A stretch of DNA of 64,000 nt from Agapanthus africanus (GCA_030015575.1 CM057337.1:340824583-340888582); one strand, 5' to 3'; positions 22,115 through 35,398 are shown, counted from the first letter of the stretch. Program-made: numbers and translations. The notes: generated from the letters alone by a model not told the origin.

Positions 22115-24325
22115 TGTTAGTTATATATATTCCCTAGAGACCATTGTTGTACATATGATGTATATTATAATGGATGCTTGGATATATATAGAGAGGACTT
22201 TCTTGCTCGTCATGATAGTATGCTATTTGGTTTCTCTTTATCTTAACATGTTGACTTATATTAGTTTACTGTCTTACTCTCACATGTTGATAAAGCCCTT
22301 AGGATATGTACTCGACTACTAGGACTATGATGAGATCATACTAGTGGGGCCACGGTAGTCGATGAGTACATCCTATAACTGTTCCTAGTCGAGGATGTAT
22401 CGAGACAGGGCATCGATACACCAGAGTAGACTAGCGTATACGCATCTTGACCCATATGATGGGCGATGGATGATACCATATCCATCGGTGTTTGACATCA
22501 AGGATGGTGTACGAGTACACAGTGGAGACTGGATACACTGGACGGACTCGCCGAGAACTCCAAGATGGTATTATACTTCACGTCATATGGCAGTTCTCTG
22601 GTGACACTGGTACAGGTTAGTCTGTAGACCCGAGATCGTCATAGAGACTTGTGTGATTCCCACTGTGCTTTGATTTCCACCTTACCACGTCCAAGAGGGC
22701 ATGCAAAACGGTAGCTTTTGGGTATAGTCCCGAATCACATGGAGGCAATGAGCGATAGGAGGGGATTCGTCTCTCCCGGTATAGGGAGTTGATGTTGTGC
22801 TGTGTTCGATTGGCTATAACTGGAAGTCCCTGGCCAGGGCTGATATAGAGATTTACTGGTAAGTGTTACCAGTAGTTTCTCGACCTGTTATGAGCTTCAC
22901 ATCGACACGACTTATCGGTTACTGGGGTCTGACGTATACCACCCCTAGACTAGATATGCAACATATCAGACGAAGACACCGCACTGTACGGGAGTGTTTC
23001 TGATTGGATTCACAGGAGAATGTACAGTCTTGCTTGTTGATCTTCTGATCGATCAATACCTGGGTGGCTGTTACGTTTAGCTGACCGCTTGCAGCTTGTG
23101 GGTGTTTGATATGATCATCACCTACTGCCGGCGTATTGACGATTCTTTAGAGTCCTACACAGAGGTTTCTTGACTCAGGCAAAACGGAGTAGGAGCACAT
23201 ATGTGATATGTGCATGACCGAGAATAATACGATATGAGATATCGTATTCTTTTCTCGCGATATATGATATCGGCCGATGATATTTGATATCAGCCGGGTC
23301 ATCGGATCAAGTGTTGATTCGATGAAACGGTACATGATATATTAGTCGGTTATATTCGATATAGACGGATTGTCGGATCAAGTGTTGATTCGATAATTTA
23401 ATGTATAATTATATATGTGATATATAACATTACATTATCTAATATTGGCTCGCTTTATTATTTCATTTTCTCACCGGATAATACATTGATATATATATGC
23501 GATATATGTTAATTGTATTATTTTCTTTTGTTACAAAAATATATTATATATGTGATATATAATATTGTAACATGTTATAATTACTAATGCAACATGATTA
23601 GTGGAGATTAAACATGGTTAGGGTTTGATTTGGGTTAGTTCATTCATGAAGCTTCTAGAAGCTTTTCTTTTGTTTCTTGCAAAGATATTATGTGTTGATA
23701 TTTTGTGAGATATTTCCTACCCCAAACCACACCCTTAATCCTAGTAAACTCTCTACAATGGTTAGCCTTCTCATCTTTGACCATGGTTGCATTTGTAATC
23801 ATATATCATTTTCATTATTCATCAAAAAATGATATTCATTCTTCTTCTTCTTCCTTGAGCTCATAAAAGCTTTCTAGGTTTTTATTTTGTGATGGATTAG
23901 TGTGAGAATTTGATAATAAATGAGAGCATAAATCCTACTTCATCATCCTCATCTAATCTAGCCAATTAGATTAGGGTGTTCACCTCATTAGTGAGTGAGA
24001 GCTTGAGTTAAAGAAACTTCAAGGTAGATCATCTTTGAAAAGGAAGACTATAAACAAGCATGGATCATTCGGGTTGTGGAGCTTCTCTTGAGTCCGGGAG
24101 ATCATGGATCGCGGCGAGGGGACTACTACTCGGAGCTTGTGAAGCGAAGGAGCGGACTACAAAGGTTGTAATCCCTCACTCTTAGTTGTAAAGATGTTTA
24201 CTTGCATGTTTAACCCTAATAATCTAGCAAAGATCCTTGCTTTGGGTTGTTCAGCATGTCTAAATTTTAAATTGGGCATGGTTGATGCCTTATAGAACCT
24301 TGTGAGAGTGCCTAGTTACCCTACA
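22115..24325 (+). repeat. 3' LTR of element A (2,211 bp)
   Basis: TGTTAGTTATATATATTCCC to AGTTACCCTACA, same length as the 5' copy. It contains the palindrome CCCTGGCCAGGG (22828-22839) and a perfect 9-bp-arm hairpin (TACTGGTAA / TTACCAGTA, 22854-22874), both conserved in C, F and E LTRs. The first ~1.1 kb is clearly related to the LTRs of B and G, while the last ~1.1 kb is family-specific. Followed by GGTGG, the TSD. Confidence 0.93.
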
Positions 24326-24330
24326 GGTGG
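24326..24330. repeat. TSD of element A, right copy (GGTGG)
   Basis: Exact repeat of 3582-3586. Confidence 0.9.
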
Positions 24331-24863
24331 TGTACTTGCAGGTGATGGAGTCTCCTTCTCTAAAGGTGTCTTACAGACTAAAGGGGAGAGGGATGTGCAT
24401 GATTGGCATATCACTTGCTTAGGCAATTGAGTCGATCATGAGATGTCAAGTACCATACCAGATGTTGTTTTTTCAAAAGATGCAATAAGTTTATATTAAT
24501 CCAATCATGGAGAAACATTCGGAAGCAGTTTTAGAACATAAGTGGATGTTCTACGGATTTGATGACGGCAGCCTCCTTCAGAGACGGTTATCATTCCAGG
24601 CTTCCAAGGTGACATGGATGACAGAGTGATTGTCAGAGTTATAGTTTTCCCTCTGTCGAAGGGGGCAGTAGTTTGGACAGGTGGTCCAAGGGGATACTGT
24701 GGGAGGCATGGTACAGGATACTGATTAGGTTTAATTAACGATACAGTCTAAAAAGTTTGGATTTTTAGTTCATTTATGAAATAGGTCCCATCAGATATCC
24801 AGACATATTCTAAGATATGTATTACTCAATTCGGGAGATGGCTTTCTCCGCGAACTTGAGATT
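24331..24863 (+). pseudogene. G pol remnant between A and B (RT/RNase H, decayed)
   Basis: This piece resumes element G. The clearest match is at about 24783-24863, where ATCAGATATCCAGACATATT parallels A's RNase H region encoding YQKSRHILRRYHLIREI. Upstream, weak similarity to the RT tail is visible. No frame is open. It ends at the AAGAG duplication made by element B; the remainder of the RNase H is at 45214. Confidence 0.65.
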
Positions 24864-24868
24864 AAGAG
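24864..24868. repeat. TSD of element B, left copy (AAGAG)
   Basis: AAGAG here and at 45209-45213 flank B exactly. Confidence 0.9.
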
Positions 24869-26762
24869 TGTAAGTCGATGTACAACACCCCACGACTTAC
24901 GGGGAGGTGGAAAAATGAAAAACGATCTTGTTCTTTGCATAAACATCGACTAACCGCATGAATCGAAGCTAAACGATAACTAACAAGAAACATAGAAGTT
25001 CTATACTACTATGTTTAGGGATTATACCTAATGAATCGTGTCCTTCATCTTTGCGAACTCCACCTCCTCCTCGGCCTTCACGAAGTAGTAGACGATCCAC
25101 CCGAGAGCTTTACTCCAAGCTTAGCCTCTAAACTTGAGGCAACTAACTTTCTTTAAGTGCTAATCAAAGAAGCTAGGTGATATAGAGTGAGGGTTATGGT
25201 TTAATTAGTCTAACTAATCCTTGTACTCAACACATGAGAGGGGAGGATTAGGGTTTGAAGAGGGAGAGCTTGAGGAGAGAGAAGATGAACATAATAATGA
25301 AGTGAGAATAATGAGTTAAGATAATATATATCAAGCATTTCTTTTTATCAAGAAAAGAAAATAAATCAATTTAACAACCATGCTTGATAATATCTAGAGA
25401 TGATTCATCTCCATGAGTCATTAAGCATTTATGATGCATTAATGACATGGATGAATCATCCATATGACTCACTAATCACATTCATTGTATATGCCACCTA
25501 AACCTCCTTAGTCACCACCTTCTAGAAGCTTCTCGTGCAATTACGAGAACGCCCCTCCTTTCCGCAAAAATACGGAAAATCTTTAGACTGTATAAATCCA
25601 ATAACCGGATACCAATAACTGGCTTAAACCAAAGCCGACTGGTAAAAACTGTCCGAAAGTCGTACGTGCGTAAACACACGTATGCGTCCGAACCCTTGTC
25701 GTAAAACCATACGACCTCTATATCGTTTCGCCTGGAGTAGGGAAACTCTCTGTGTGGGACTCTAGAGACTCGACTACTACGCTGGCAGTGGGTTTAACCA
25801 CAGACCGCAAGCGGCATTAGCTGTACGTAACGGTCCCCAGGTAGATGTCGATAAGAAGGCCGATGAGGAAACCCATCTGAACTCCTACTGAGTCTGATGT
25901 GACAATCTCCGTACAGTCTGGTCCGTTCGTCTAAGACTATCCCATATCGGGCCTAGGGGGCGGCAAGCGTCAGTCCCCTAATAGCGGTATAAGTCGTGTC
26001 GGAGGGAAGCCCATTACACCCTGAGAAACTACTGGAACCTACCAGCAAATCTCGCTTGCCCTGGCCAGGGACTTTGCGTAATGGCTCTCTGACACAGCGC
26101 GATATCAACCCCCAATACCGGGAGAGACGAATCCTGTCTAACCGCCACTGCCTCCAAGTGCTCGGGACTGCACCCAACTGCTACCTGTTTGCACGACTCC
26201 TTTGAGCCGTGGTAGGGTAGCAATCTAAGAACAGTGGGACACACTCGAGGCGAAGTAGCAGTGTCAAGTCTGCGGACTATGCTGTACTCATGTCACCTGG
26301 GAACTGTTCACTGACGACTGGTATAAAACCATCCAACAGTCCTCTGTGAGTCCTGTCCGGTGTACCCGTAACCCAACGAGCACCTGCATACTATCTCCAG
26401 TACGACGTACTGACGGCTGTGGGACAGACCATCTCCCCAACTGGGATGAGAAGCGTACACACTAGTCTACTCCGGAGTATCGATGCCCTGTCTCGATAAT
26501 CCTACGACTAGGGACCTGAATAAGGATGTGCTTGTAGACTACCCAGCCCCTACTAATGTGACTGCCATCACAACGCCGGTAGTCAAGCAAGATCCTAAGA
26601 GCTCTATCAATACGTATACTCACATATTAAGATAGAAAAACCAAGTAGTATACTACCATGTTTAGCAAGACTGTTATATACATGTGAATATCCCAAGCTT
26701 CCATTAGGTAATATACAAACTAGTATGATACAATAATGGCACCTAGGGCATATACACTAACA
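24869..26762 (-). repeat. 3' LTR of element B (1,894 bp)
   Basis: TGTAAGTCGATGTACAACAC to CATATACACTAACA on plus, equal in length to the 5' copy at 43315-45208. I count about 50 differences by eye (~2.5%). It carries the CCCTGGCCAGGG palindrome, intact here and mutated in the 5' LTR. The ~1 kb next to the internal region is homologous to the A-type LTR; the outer ~850 bp is not. Confidence 0.93.
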
Positions 26763-26776
26763 ATCTCCCACTTGCA
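26763..26776 (-). promoter_or_regulatory. Polypurine tract of B
   Basis: GCAAGTGGGAGAT on the coding strand lies against the LTR, overlapping the end of pol by a few bases at most. Confidence 0.8.
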
Positions 26777-29700
26777 CTAGGGCCATGTACTGGCATATCG
26801 AAGACCGATGATCTCGAGTAGCCTCTCGAACTGAATCTGAGGTAGGGCCTTCGTGAATGGATCAGCAATGTTCTCTTCAGAAGCAACTCTCCGTACCTCG
26901 ATCTCCTGACGATCAATGATCTCCCTGATCAGGTGATACCGCCTTAAGATGTGTCTGGACTTCTGATGGGACCTTGGTTCCTTTGCTAAAGCTATAGCTC
27001 CGTTGTTGTCGCAATACAGAGGTATTGGATCAACTATGGTAGGAACCACCTGAAGTTCTGTTAGGAACTTCTTCATCCAGACTGCTTCTTTTGCGGCATC
27101 GCAAGCAGCTATATACTCCGCTTCCATCGTTGAGTCAGCAACGGTGTCCTGCTTGGAGCTCTTCCAGCACACCGCCCCTCCATTGAGGGTAAAGACATAA
27201 CCCGACATGGACTTGGAATCGTCCTTATCACTCTGGAAGCCGGAATCAGTAAAGGCCTCCAACCTGAGGTCTTTTCCGCCGTAAACCAAGAACATCTCCT
27301 TGGTCCTTCTCAGGTACTTGAGAATGTTCTTTACTGCTATCCAGTGCTTCTCCCCTGGGTCTTACTGATACCGGCTTACCACGCTCAGTGCGTAAGCTAC
27401 ATCTGGTCTGGTGCACAACATCGCATACATTATAGAGCCTACCGCAGAAGCGTAGGGTATAATAGACATGCGTTCCCTTTCCAAATCAGTCTTGGGAGAC
27501 ATCTCTTTGGAGAGGGTGATTCCGTGACAAGCCGGTAGATTACCGCGCTTAGAATCTTCCATACTGAATCTTTTCAGTACAGTGTCGATATACCTGGACT
27601 GCGAAAGTCCCAACATCCTCTTGGATCTATCACGATAGATCAGGATCCCCAGAATGTAAGAGGCATCACCCAGGTCTTTCATGGAGAACCTGTGTGACAA
27701 GAATCCTTTGACAGATTGTAGCATAGGAATGTCATTTCCTATTAATAGAATGTCATCCACGTACAAGACGAGGAATACGACACTTCTGGCTACAACTTTA
27801 CTATATATGCACGGTTCATCTGGATTTTTGATAAAGTCATATTCTTTGACTGTCTCATCAAAACAGATGTTCCAACTCCGTGATGCCTGCTTTAGTCCAT
27901 AAATGGACTTAAGCAGCTTGCATACTTTCCCGCTGCTCCCACTCTGATTGAAACCCTCTGGCTGATCCATATAAACGCATTCTTCTAAATTTCCATTCAG
28001 AAAAGTCGTCTTTACGTCCATCTGCCAGATTTCATAATCATGGAAGGCAGCAATAGCAAGAAGGACCCGAATGGATTTGAGCATAGCCACTGGAGAAAAA
28101 GTTTCGTCATAGTCCAAACCAGGTCTTTGACGAAAACCCTTTGCAACAAGTCTAGCCTTATAGGTTTCCACCTGTCCATCTACACCAATCTTTTTCTTGA
28201 AGATCCATTTGCATCCTATGGGTTTTACCCCATCTGGAGCAAAGTCCAAAGTCCATACTTTGTTGGGGTACATGGACTCCATTTCGTTCCGCATTGCATC
28301 TAGCCATCGTACCGAGTCGCCGCTCTGGATGGCCTGCTGGAAGTCAGTAGGTTCATCATCATCTATGATGCATTCCTCTCTATCCCCATCTATGAGAAAA
28401 CCGTAGTATCTCTCAGGCGGATGAGACGGCCTACTACTCCTACGGAGGGGTGCGGGAATATCCTGTTCTTCTTGAACTTCCGGTTCTTCCAAACTTTCAG
28501 TAGCAGCTTGTGGTTCTGAAATTTCTTCCAGTTCTATTTCGCTCCCACTTATTTCCTTTTCTAAAAACTGATGTTCTAGAAAATAGGCATTACGAGAAAA
28601 AAAAACCTTTTGTTCCTCTGCGTAATAGAAATAATATCCCTTGGAGTTCTTTGGATATCCCACAAATATACATTTTACTGATCGTGCCTCGAGCTTGTCC
28701 ACATGCTTCTTTTTAATAAAAGCTGGACATCCCCAAATCTTCATATGCTGAAGATGGGGTTTCTTCCCAGTCCACATATGATATGGAGTGGTAGGCACAG
28801 TCTTGGTAGGAGCCCTATTCAGAAGATATGCTGCTGATTCTAGCGCATAACCCCAAAAAGATCGCGGTAACTCAGCATTACTCAACATGGATCGTACCAT
28901 ATCCAATAGGGTTCGATTCCGTCTCTCCGATACACCGTTGTGCTGTGGAGTGTATGGAGGAGTAAGCTGAGAGAGAATTCCTTTCTCTTTTAGGTAACCT
29001 AGGAACTCGGCACTCAAGTATTCACCACCTCGATCAGATCTAAGTGTCTTGATACTTTTGCCGGTTTGGTTTTCTACTTCATTCTTATACTCTTGGAATT
29101 TCTCAAAAGCCTCGGATTTATGTTTCATCAGATAAATGAATCCGTATCTTGAGTAATCATCCGTGAAAGTAATGAAATAGGAAAAACCACCTCTTGCATG
29201 TGTAGACAATGGACCACATACATTGCTGTGTATGAGTCCTAAGAGCTCGCTCGCTCTTACTCCTTGTCCAGTGAATGGATTCTTTGTCATCTTTCCTTTG
29301 AGACAAGATTGACAAGTGTCATAAGTTTGATATTCGAACGAGTCTAAATATCCTTCTCTATGCAATTTAGTCAACCTTCTCTCATTGATGTGACCCAGTC
29401 TACAATGCCATAAGAAAGCTTTATTTAAATCTGGAGACTTTCTTTTAAGTGTGTTCTGGACATTGAAAATTTGGAGTTGGTTTAAAACATATATACCGTT
29501 ATTTAGTGTAACGGACCCAATCAAACCATGATTAAGGTGGATGTTAACAACATCTCTTACAAACGTGAAATCATAACCTTTATTTGATAACAAGGAAACT
29601 GATATGATATTACACGTTAAGCTTGGTACAAAAAAACAGTTATGTAAAACCAAAATGTGTCCACTCGTCAATCCTAGGTGATAATCCCCGACGGACGCAG

Positions 29701-29928
29701 CTCCCACGCTAGCTCCGTTAGCAACCTTTAGGGTCATATCACCTTCCTTCAGCACTCTACGGTTTCTCAGTGCCTGCAATGAATTGCAAATATGAGATCC
29801 TGATCCGGTATCCAATACCCAGGAAGTAGAGTTGATCGACAGACAATTCTCAATTACAAATATACCTGAAGTCGAAGCCACAGCTTGCTTCGGTTCCTGG
29901 TTCTTGGCGTTCCATGCCTTGCAATCCT
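26777..29928 (-). pseudogene. B pol (protease, integrase, RT, RNase H): one stop, one catalytic Asp lost
   Basis: One frame runs from the C insertion to the terminal stop at 26777-26779, in phase with B's gag at 40507-41296. Domains in order: protease with WVLDTGSGSHIC (DTG codons 29804-29812); integrase zinc region LWHCRLGHIN...SCLKGKM; integrase core; acidic linker EPEVQEEQD; RT with YVDD (27752-27763); RNase H with DSTMEAEYIA, LYCDNNGAIALAK, ADPFTKALPQ. Two defects are visible. A TAA at about 27362-27364 sits in the SRYQ/DPGE block between RT and RNase H. In integrase the first catalytic residue reads Asn (LIHSNVCGP; codon 29222-29224) where A and C have Asp. It is the best preserved pol in the window and has Angela/BARE-like motifs, but is predicted inactive for integration. 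Confidence 0.92.
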
Positions 29929-29933
29929 TCTTC
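29929..29933. repeat. TSD of element C, left copy (TCTTC)
   Basis: TCTTC here and at 40507-40511 flank element C exactly. Confidence 0.9.
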
Positions 29934-32140
29934 TGTAGGGTTCCTAGGCACTCTCAAGAGGTCTCACAAGGCATCAACCATGCCAATTTCAAATTTTACG
30001 GTGCCGAGAAACCCTAGACTAGATCGTCGACTAGAAATTTAGGCGATAAACGAAACTAGTTAACATCTTAACTAAAGGAGAGAGGCTACAACCTTTGTAG
30101 ATCCGGTTCTCCACTTCCTTAGCTCCACGTAGGCGTCCTCTCGCTGTCCATCTCGAATCCCGAACTCAAACGTCGGCTTCATCGGAGAATTGGGCGGACT
30201 AGGTCGTCGGCTTCGTGCCGAAGATGATCTACGTCGAGGTTTCACAAGTTCAAGCTCCGACTTCACCAAGTTGTGAAACTTGTGAAGAAAACACCCAAAA
30301 CAACTTGGCAAGAGGTAGAGGGTGAAGAAATAGGAGGTGGGTTCACTTTAGAATTGGATTTCTCACACTTTTGCTCAAGATGCCATTGTTGAAGACAAGG
30401 TTTTTCTTGAAGAAGAAGAAGGAGAAGAAGAAAGAATATGATAAGTTTCTTATTTAAAAAAGAAACTAATATGAATACTTATCATATACTAACCATGGTC
30501 AAGTGTAGAGATTAAACTAAGGTTAGTTAGAATGGTTAGGGTTAAGGATGAGATAAGGATGGTGGACTTTGTCAAAGCTTCAAGAAGTTTCAACATAGAA
30601 ACAAAATAAGCCACCATTCTTAATAATATCCAAAATGAATAAATAAATAAATAACTAAGTAAATAATCAAAACCCTAACCACTCATATAACCATGGTTCA
30701 ATCTTTACACAAACCCAAGTGAGCAAGTATCATGATACAAACAAGTGCACAAAAAATATATCACATATACAATGTGCATCAAGTGAGAAAATCCTTTTAA
30801 AATGAACCAATACTAGTTAATGCAAAGCAATATATCAAATATATAATTATACATCAAATCATTAAATCAACACTTGATTTAACGATCCGGTCATATCACA
30901 TATAACCGACTAGTATCCTATGTATCGGCTTATCGAATCAATCCTTGATTCGATATCTAGGTTATATCGCATATAACCAATCGATACATTCATCGCGAGA
31001 ATAAAATACGGTATCACATACACGCATTATTCTCTCTCCCGCACATATCTCATATGCGCTCCTATTTCGTTTCGCTTGAGCCAGGAAACCTCTGTGTAGG
31101 ACTCTAAAGACTCGTCAATACGCCGGTAGCAGATGATGATCATATCAAACACCCACAAGCAGCAAGCGGTCTGCTAAACGTAACGGCCATCCAGGTATTG
31201 AACGATCAGAAGATCGACAAGCTAGCCCACTCACACTCCTGTGAATCCAACCAGTAACACTTACCGTACAGTCCGGTCTGTTCGTCTGATATGTCGCATA
31301 TCAAATCTAGGGGTGGTAAACGTCAGACCCCAATAACCGATAAGTCGTGCCGATGTGAGGCTCATAACGGGTCGAGAAACTACTGGTAACACTTACCAGC
31401 AAATCTCTGATCAGCCCTGGCCAGGGACTTCCCTGTTACGGCCAATCGAGCACAGCGCAACATCAACCCCCAATACCGGGAGAGACGAAACCCCTCCTAT
31501 CGCTCATTGCCTCCATGTGACTCGGGACTGTACCGAAAGACCACCGTTTTCCACGCCCTCATGGACGTGGTAAGGTGGAGATCAAAGCACAGTGGGAATC
31601 ACACAAGACTCTATGACGATCTCGAGTCTACAGACTAACCTGTACAAGTGTCACCTGAGAACTGCCATTTGACGTGAGGTATAATACCATCTGGGAGTTC
31701 TCAGCGAGTCCGTCCAGTGTACCCAGTCTCCACTGAGCACCCGTATACCATCTCTGATGTCAAATACCAATGGATATGGGATCATCCATTGCCCATCTCA
31801 TGGGTCGAGAAGCGTATACGCTAGTCTACACTGGTATATCGATGCCCTGTCTCGATACACCCACGACTAGGGACCTTGAAGGATGTACTTATGGACTACC
31901 ATGTCCCCACTAGTATGATCTGCATCATAGTCCAGGTAGTCAAGTACACATCCTAAGGGCTTTATCAACATGTAACTATAAGACAGTTTAAAGAGACAAG
32001 TGTACATGTTAAGATAAAGAGTAACCAGATAGCATACTATCATATCGAGCAAGAAAGTCATCTCTATATATGTCCAAGCATCCAATATAATATACATCAT
32101 CTGTACAATACTGGCCTCTAGGGCATACATACAACTAACA
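29934..32140 (-). repeat. 3' LTR of element C (2,207 bp)
   Basis: TGTAGGGTTCCTAGGCACTC to CATACAACTAACA on plus, the same length as the 5' copy at 38300-40506. About 28 differences by eye (~1.3%) make C the younger of B and C, as its position requires. Belongs to the same LTR family as A, E and F. Confidence 0.94.
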
Positions 32141-32154
32141 ATCTCCCACTTGCA
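32141..32154 (-). promoter_or_regulatory. Polypurine tract of C
   Basis: ATCTCCCACTTGCAC on plus, directly inside the 3' LTR and adjoining the pol stop at 32155. Confidence 0.85.
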
Positions 32155-35100
32155 CTAGGGCCAGCTGCTGTAGTATCGCATACCAAGCATCCCGAAGAGT
32201 CTCTCAAACTGTATCTGGGGAATGGCCTTCGTGAGTGGATCCGCCGTGTTGTTCTTCGTGTCAACCCTCCTGACCTCGATCTCCCGGCGATCAACTATCT
32301 CCCGGATCAGGTGATACCGCCTCAGAATATGCCTGGATCGCTGATGGGACCTGGGTTCCTTGGCCAAAGCCACCGCTCCATTGTTATCGCAATACAAAGG
32401 TATTGGATGCTCAATGGATGGAACCACACCAAGTTCAGTAATGAACTTCTTGATCCAGACAGCCTCTTTAGCGGCATCGTTGGCAGCGATGTATTCAGCC
32501 TCCATCGTCGAGTCTGCCACGGTTTCCTGCTTGGAACTCTTCCAGCTAACTGCCCCTCCGTAAAGGGTAAAGACAAAACCCGACTACGACTTAGAGTCGT
32601 CCTTATCACTCTAGAAGCTCGAATCGGTAAAGGACTCCACTTGGAGTTCTCCGTTACCATACACCAAGAGCATCTCTTTAGTCCTTCGCAAGTACTTGAG
32701 AATGCTCTTCACAGCTGTCCAGTGACTCTCTCCAGGATCGGCTTGATACCTGCTCACTACACTTAGTGAGTATGCTACATCGGGTCTGGTACATAACATC
32801 GCATACATGATAGAGCCTACAGCCGAAGCATAGGGTATCCCTTGCATGCGAGCTCTCTCCAAATCAGTCTTGGGAGACATCTCTTTGGAGTGAGTGACTC
32901 CATAGATCGTGGGCAAGTTCCCACGCTTGGATTCTTCCATACTAAACCTCTTTAGTATGGTGTCAATGTACCTGGATTGGGACAATCCCAAAATCCGTTT
33001 GGATCTATCTCTATAGATCCTAATTCCCAATATGCAGGAGGCATCACCAAGATCTTTCATTGAGAATCTTTGTGATAAGAAGAGCTTGACCGATTGCAGC
33101 ATAGGAACATCATTGCCTATCAAGAGTATGTCGTCCACGTACAATACGAGGAAGACTACCTTACTCTCTTCTACCTTCTTGTAGATACAAGGTTCATCTG
33201 GGTTTTTGACGAAATCAAACTCTTTGATAACGACGTCAAAGCAGATGTTCCAACTCCGCGATGCTTGCTTTAATCCATAAATGGATTTAAGCAGCTTGCA
33301 CACCTTCCCGCTGCTCCCACTGTCTACGAAGCCCTCTGGCTGAGTCATGTACACGCACTCTTCTAAATCACCATTTAGAAAGGCGGTCTTAACATCCATT
33401 TGCCAGATTTCGTAATCATGATATGCAGCGATGGCAAGCATGATCCGGATGGATTTAAGCATAGCCACTGGTGAAAAGGTTTCGTCATAGTCCACACCTG
33501 GTCTTTAGCGAAAACCTTTTGCAACAAGTCTAGTTTTGAAAGTCTCCACTTTCCCATCTACACAAAGTTTCTTCTTGAAGATCCACTTGCTCCCAATGGG
33601 TTTTACCCCTTCAGGAGCAACTTCCAAAGTCCATACTTTGTTGGTGTACATGGATTCCATCTCGGACCGCATAGCATCCAGCCATTTCACTGAGTCCCTA
33701 CTCGTGATGGCCTGCTCGAAGCTAGTTGGGTCATCATCCTCCATGATGCAATCCTCGCTCCCACCATCCATGAGAAAACCGTAGTATCTCTCAGGTGGAC
33801 GAGAAACCCTGCTAGATCGGCGGAGAGGCTGGGGTTCATCGGGAACTACTGAATCCTCTGGTTCAACCAAATCTTCTGTTGTAGTCTGTGTCGCTGGAAC
33901 CTCTTCCAGTTCTACCTCAATGCCACTTATCTGTTTCATAAGAAAACTTTTTTCTAAGAAAGTGGCATGTCGAGAAACAAACCTTTTGTTCCTCGGGGTG
34001 GTAGAAGATATACCCTTGTGAATTTTTGGGATATCCTACAAACTTACATAAGACAGATCTTGCCTCGAGTTTGTCTGGATTTTGTCTTTTGACATAGGCT
34101 GGACAACCCCATATCTTAATATAATTAAGATGTGGTCTCTTCCCTTTCCATATCTCATATGGAGTGGTAGGCACTGATTTGGTAGGAACTCTATTCAATA
34201 GGTCCATGGCTGTCTCAAGCGCATATCCCCAGAAGGAAATAGGTAACTCAGCTGTACTCATCATTGAGCGCACCATATCTAATAGGGTGCGGTTTCTCCG
34301 TTCAGATACACCGTTGTGCTGTGGTGTATATGGAGGAGTCAGCTGAGAGAGAATCCCATTCTCTTTTAGGAAGTCCAGGAATTCATTGCTCAAGTATTCC
34401 CCTCCTCGATCAGATCGAAGGATTTTAATACTTTTTCCGGTTTGGTTTTCGACTTCTTGTTTATATTCTCTAAATTTCTCAAAAGCTTCTGATTTGTGTT
34501 TCATCAGGAACACATATCCGAATCTAGAGAGATCGTCAGTGAATGTAATGAAATACGAAGAACCATCCCTGGCATGTGTAGACATAGGACCGCATACATC
34601 ACTATGTATCAGTCCCAAGAGTTCGGTAACTCTTTCTCCGTGTCCCGTAAACGGAGTTTTGGTCATCTTGCCTTTGAGACATGACTGGCAAGTGTCATAA
34701 GATGAAAATTCGAATGGTTTCAAATATCCATCCTTTTGCAACTTAGCCAGTCGTGTCGCATTGATGTGACCCAGTCTACAATGCCACAAGAAGGATTCGT
34801 TCAGCTCTGAACTCTTCCTCTTGTGTGTGTTTGTTATGCTCAGAACTGTTGATTGATTTAGAACATAAATGCCATTGCACAACGTGCCTGATCCAACCAA
34901 CTTTTGGTTACGGAAAATGTTCATAACATTGTCCTGTAATACAAAATTATATCCCTCTTTACTTAGCAAAGAAACCGATATAATGTTGCATATCAGGTTC
35001 GGCATGTAATAGCATTCGTTCAGAACCAATGTATTACCAGTTGGTAATACAAGGTGATATTCCCCGACAGTCTTAGCTGCAACAATTGCACCATTTCCTA

Positions 35101-35398
35101 CTCTAATGTCTTTATCACCTTCTCCAAGTTCTTTACCTTTCCTAAGCCCATGTAACTGATTACATATATAGGATCCTGACCCGGTATCTAATACCCAGGA
35201 CGTAGAGCAAATGGAGAAACAGTTCTCTGTAACGAACACACCCGAAGAAAATGCATCAACATGTACTTTCTTCATCCGGGTGGCATGGGAATCCTGGTAT
35301 TCCCCTATATCCTGTTCATTCCTATAACTCTTATAAGAAAGAACGGAACCAACGTTCCCCAGCACAGTATAACATGCGGGTTCGGTCAATACATCCAT
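32155..35398 (-). pseudogene. C pol without gag (protease, integrase, RT, RNase H), nearly intact
   Basis: It starts at the ATG at 35396-35398 (MDVLTEP) with ~50 residues not similar to gag, then protease SWVLDTGSGSYIC (DTG codons 35180-35188), integrase with LWHCRLGHIN, LIHSDVCGP, TFTDDLSR and NGVSERRNRT (all three catalytic acids kept), RT with YVDD (33130-33141) and RNase H ending RYYSSWP. Breaks: a single-base-type frameshift near 33975 in the integrase linker, and three in-frame stops near 33503, 32609 and 32588. Each stop is explained by C-to-T in a Gln codon (CAA or CAG). The upstream remnant CGACCATTTCATGCCTTAATT matches A's start region, showing that gag is absent rather than displaced. 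Its helper would have to provide Gag in trans. Confidence 0.9.
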
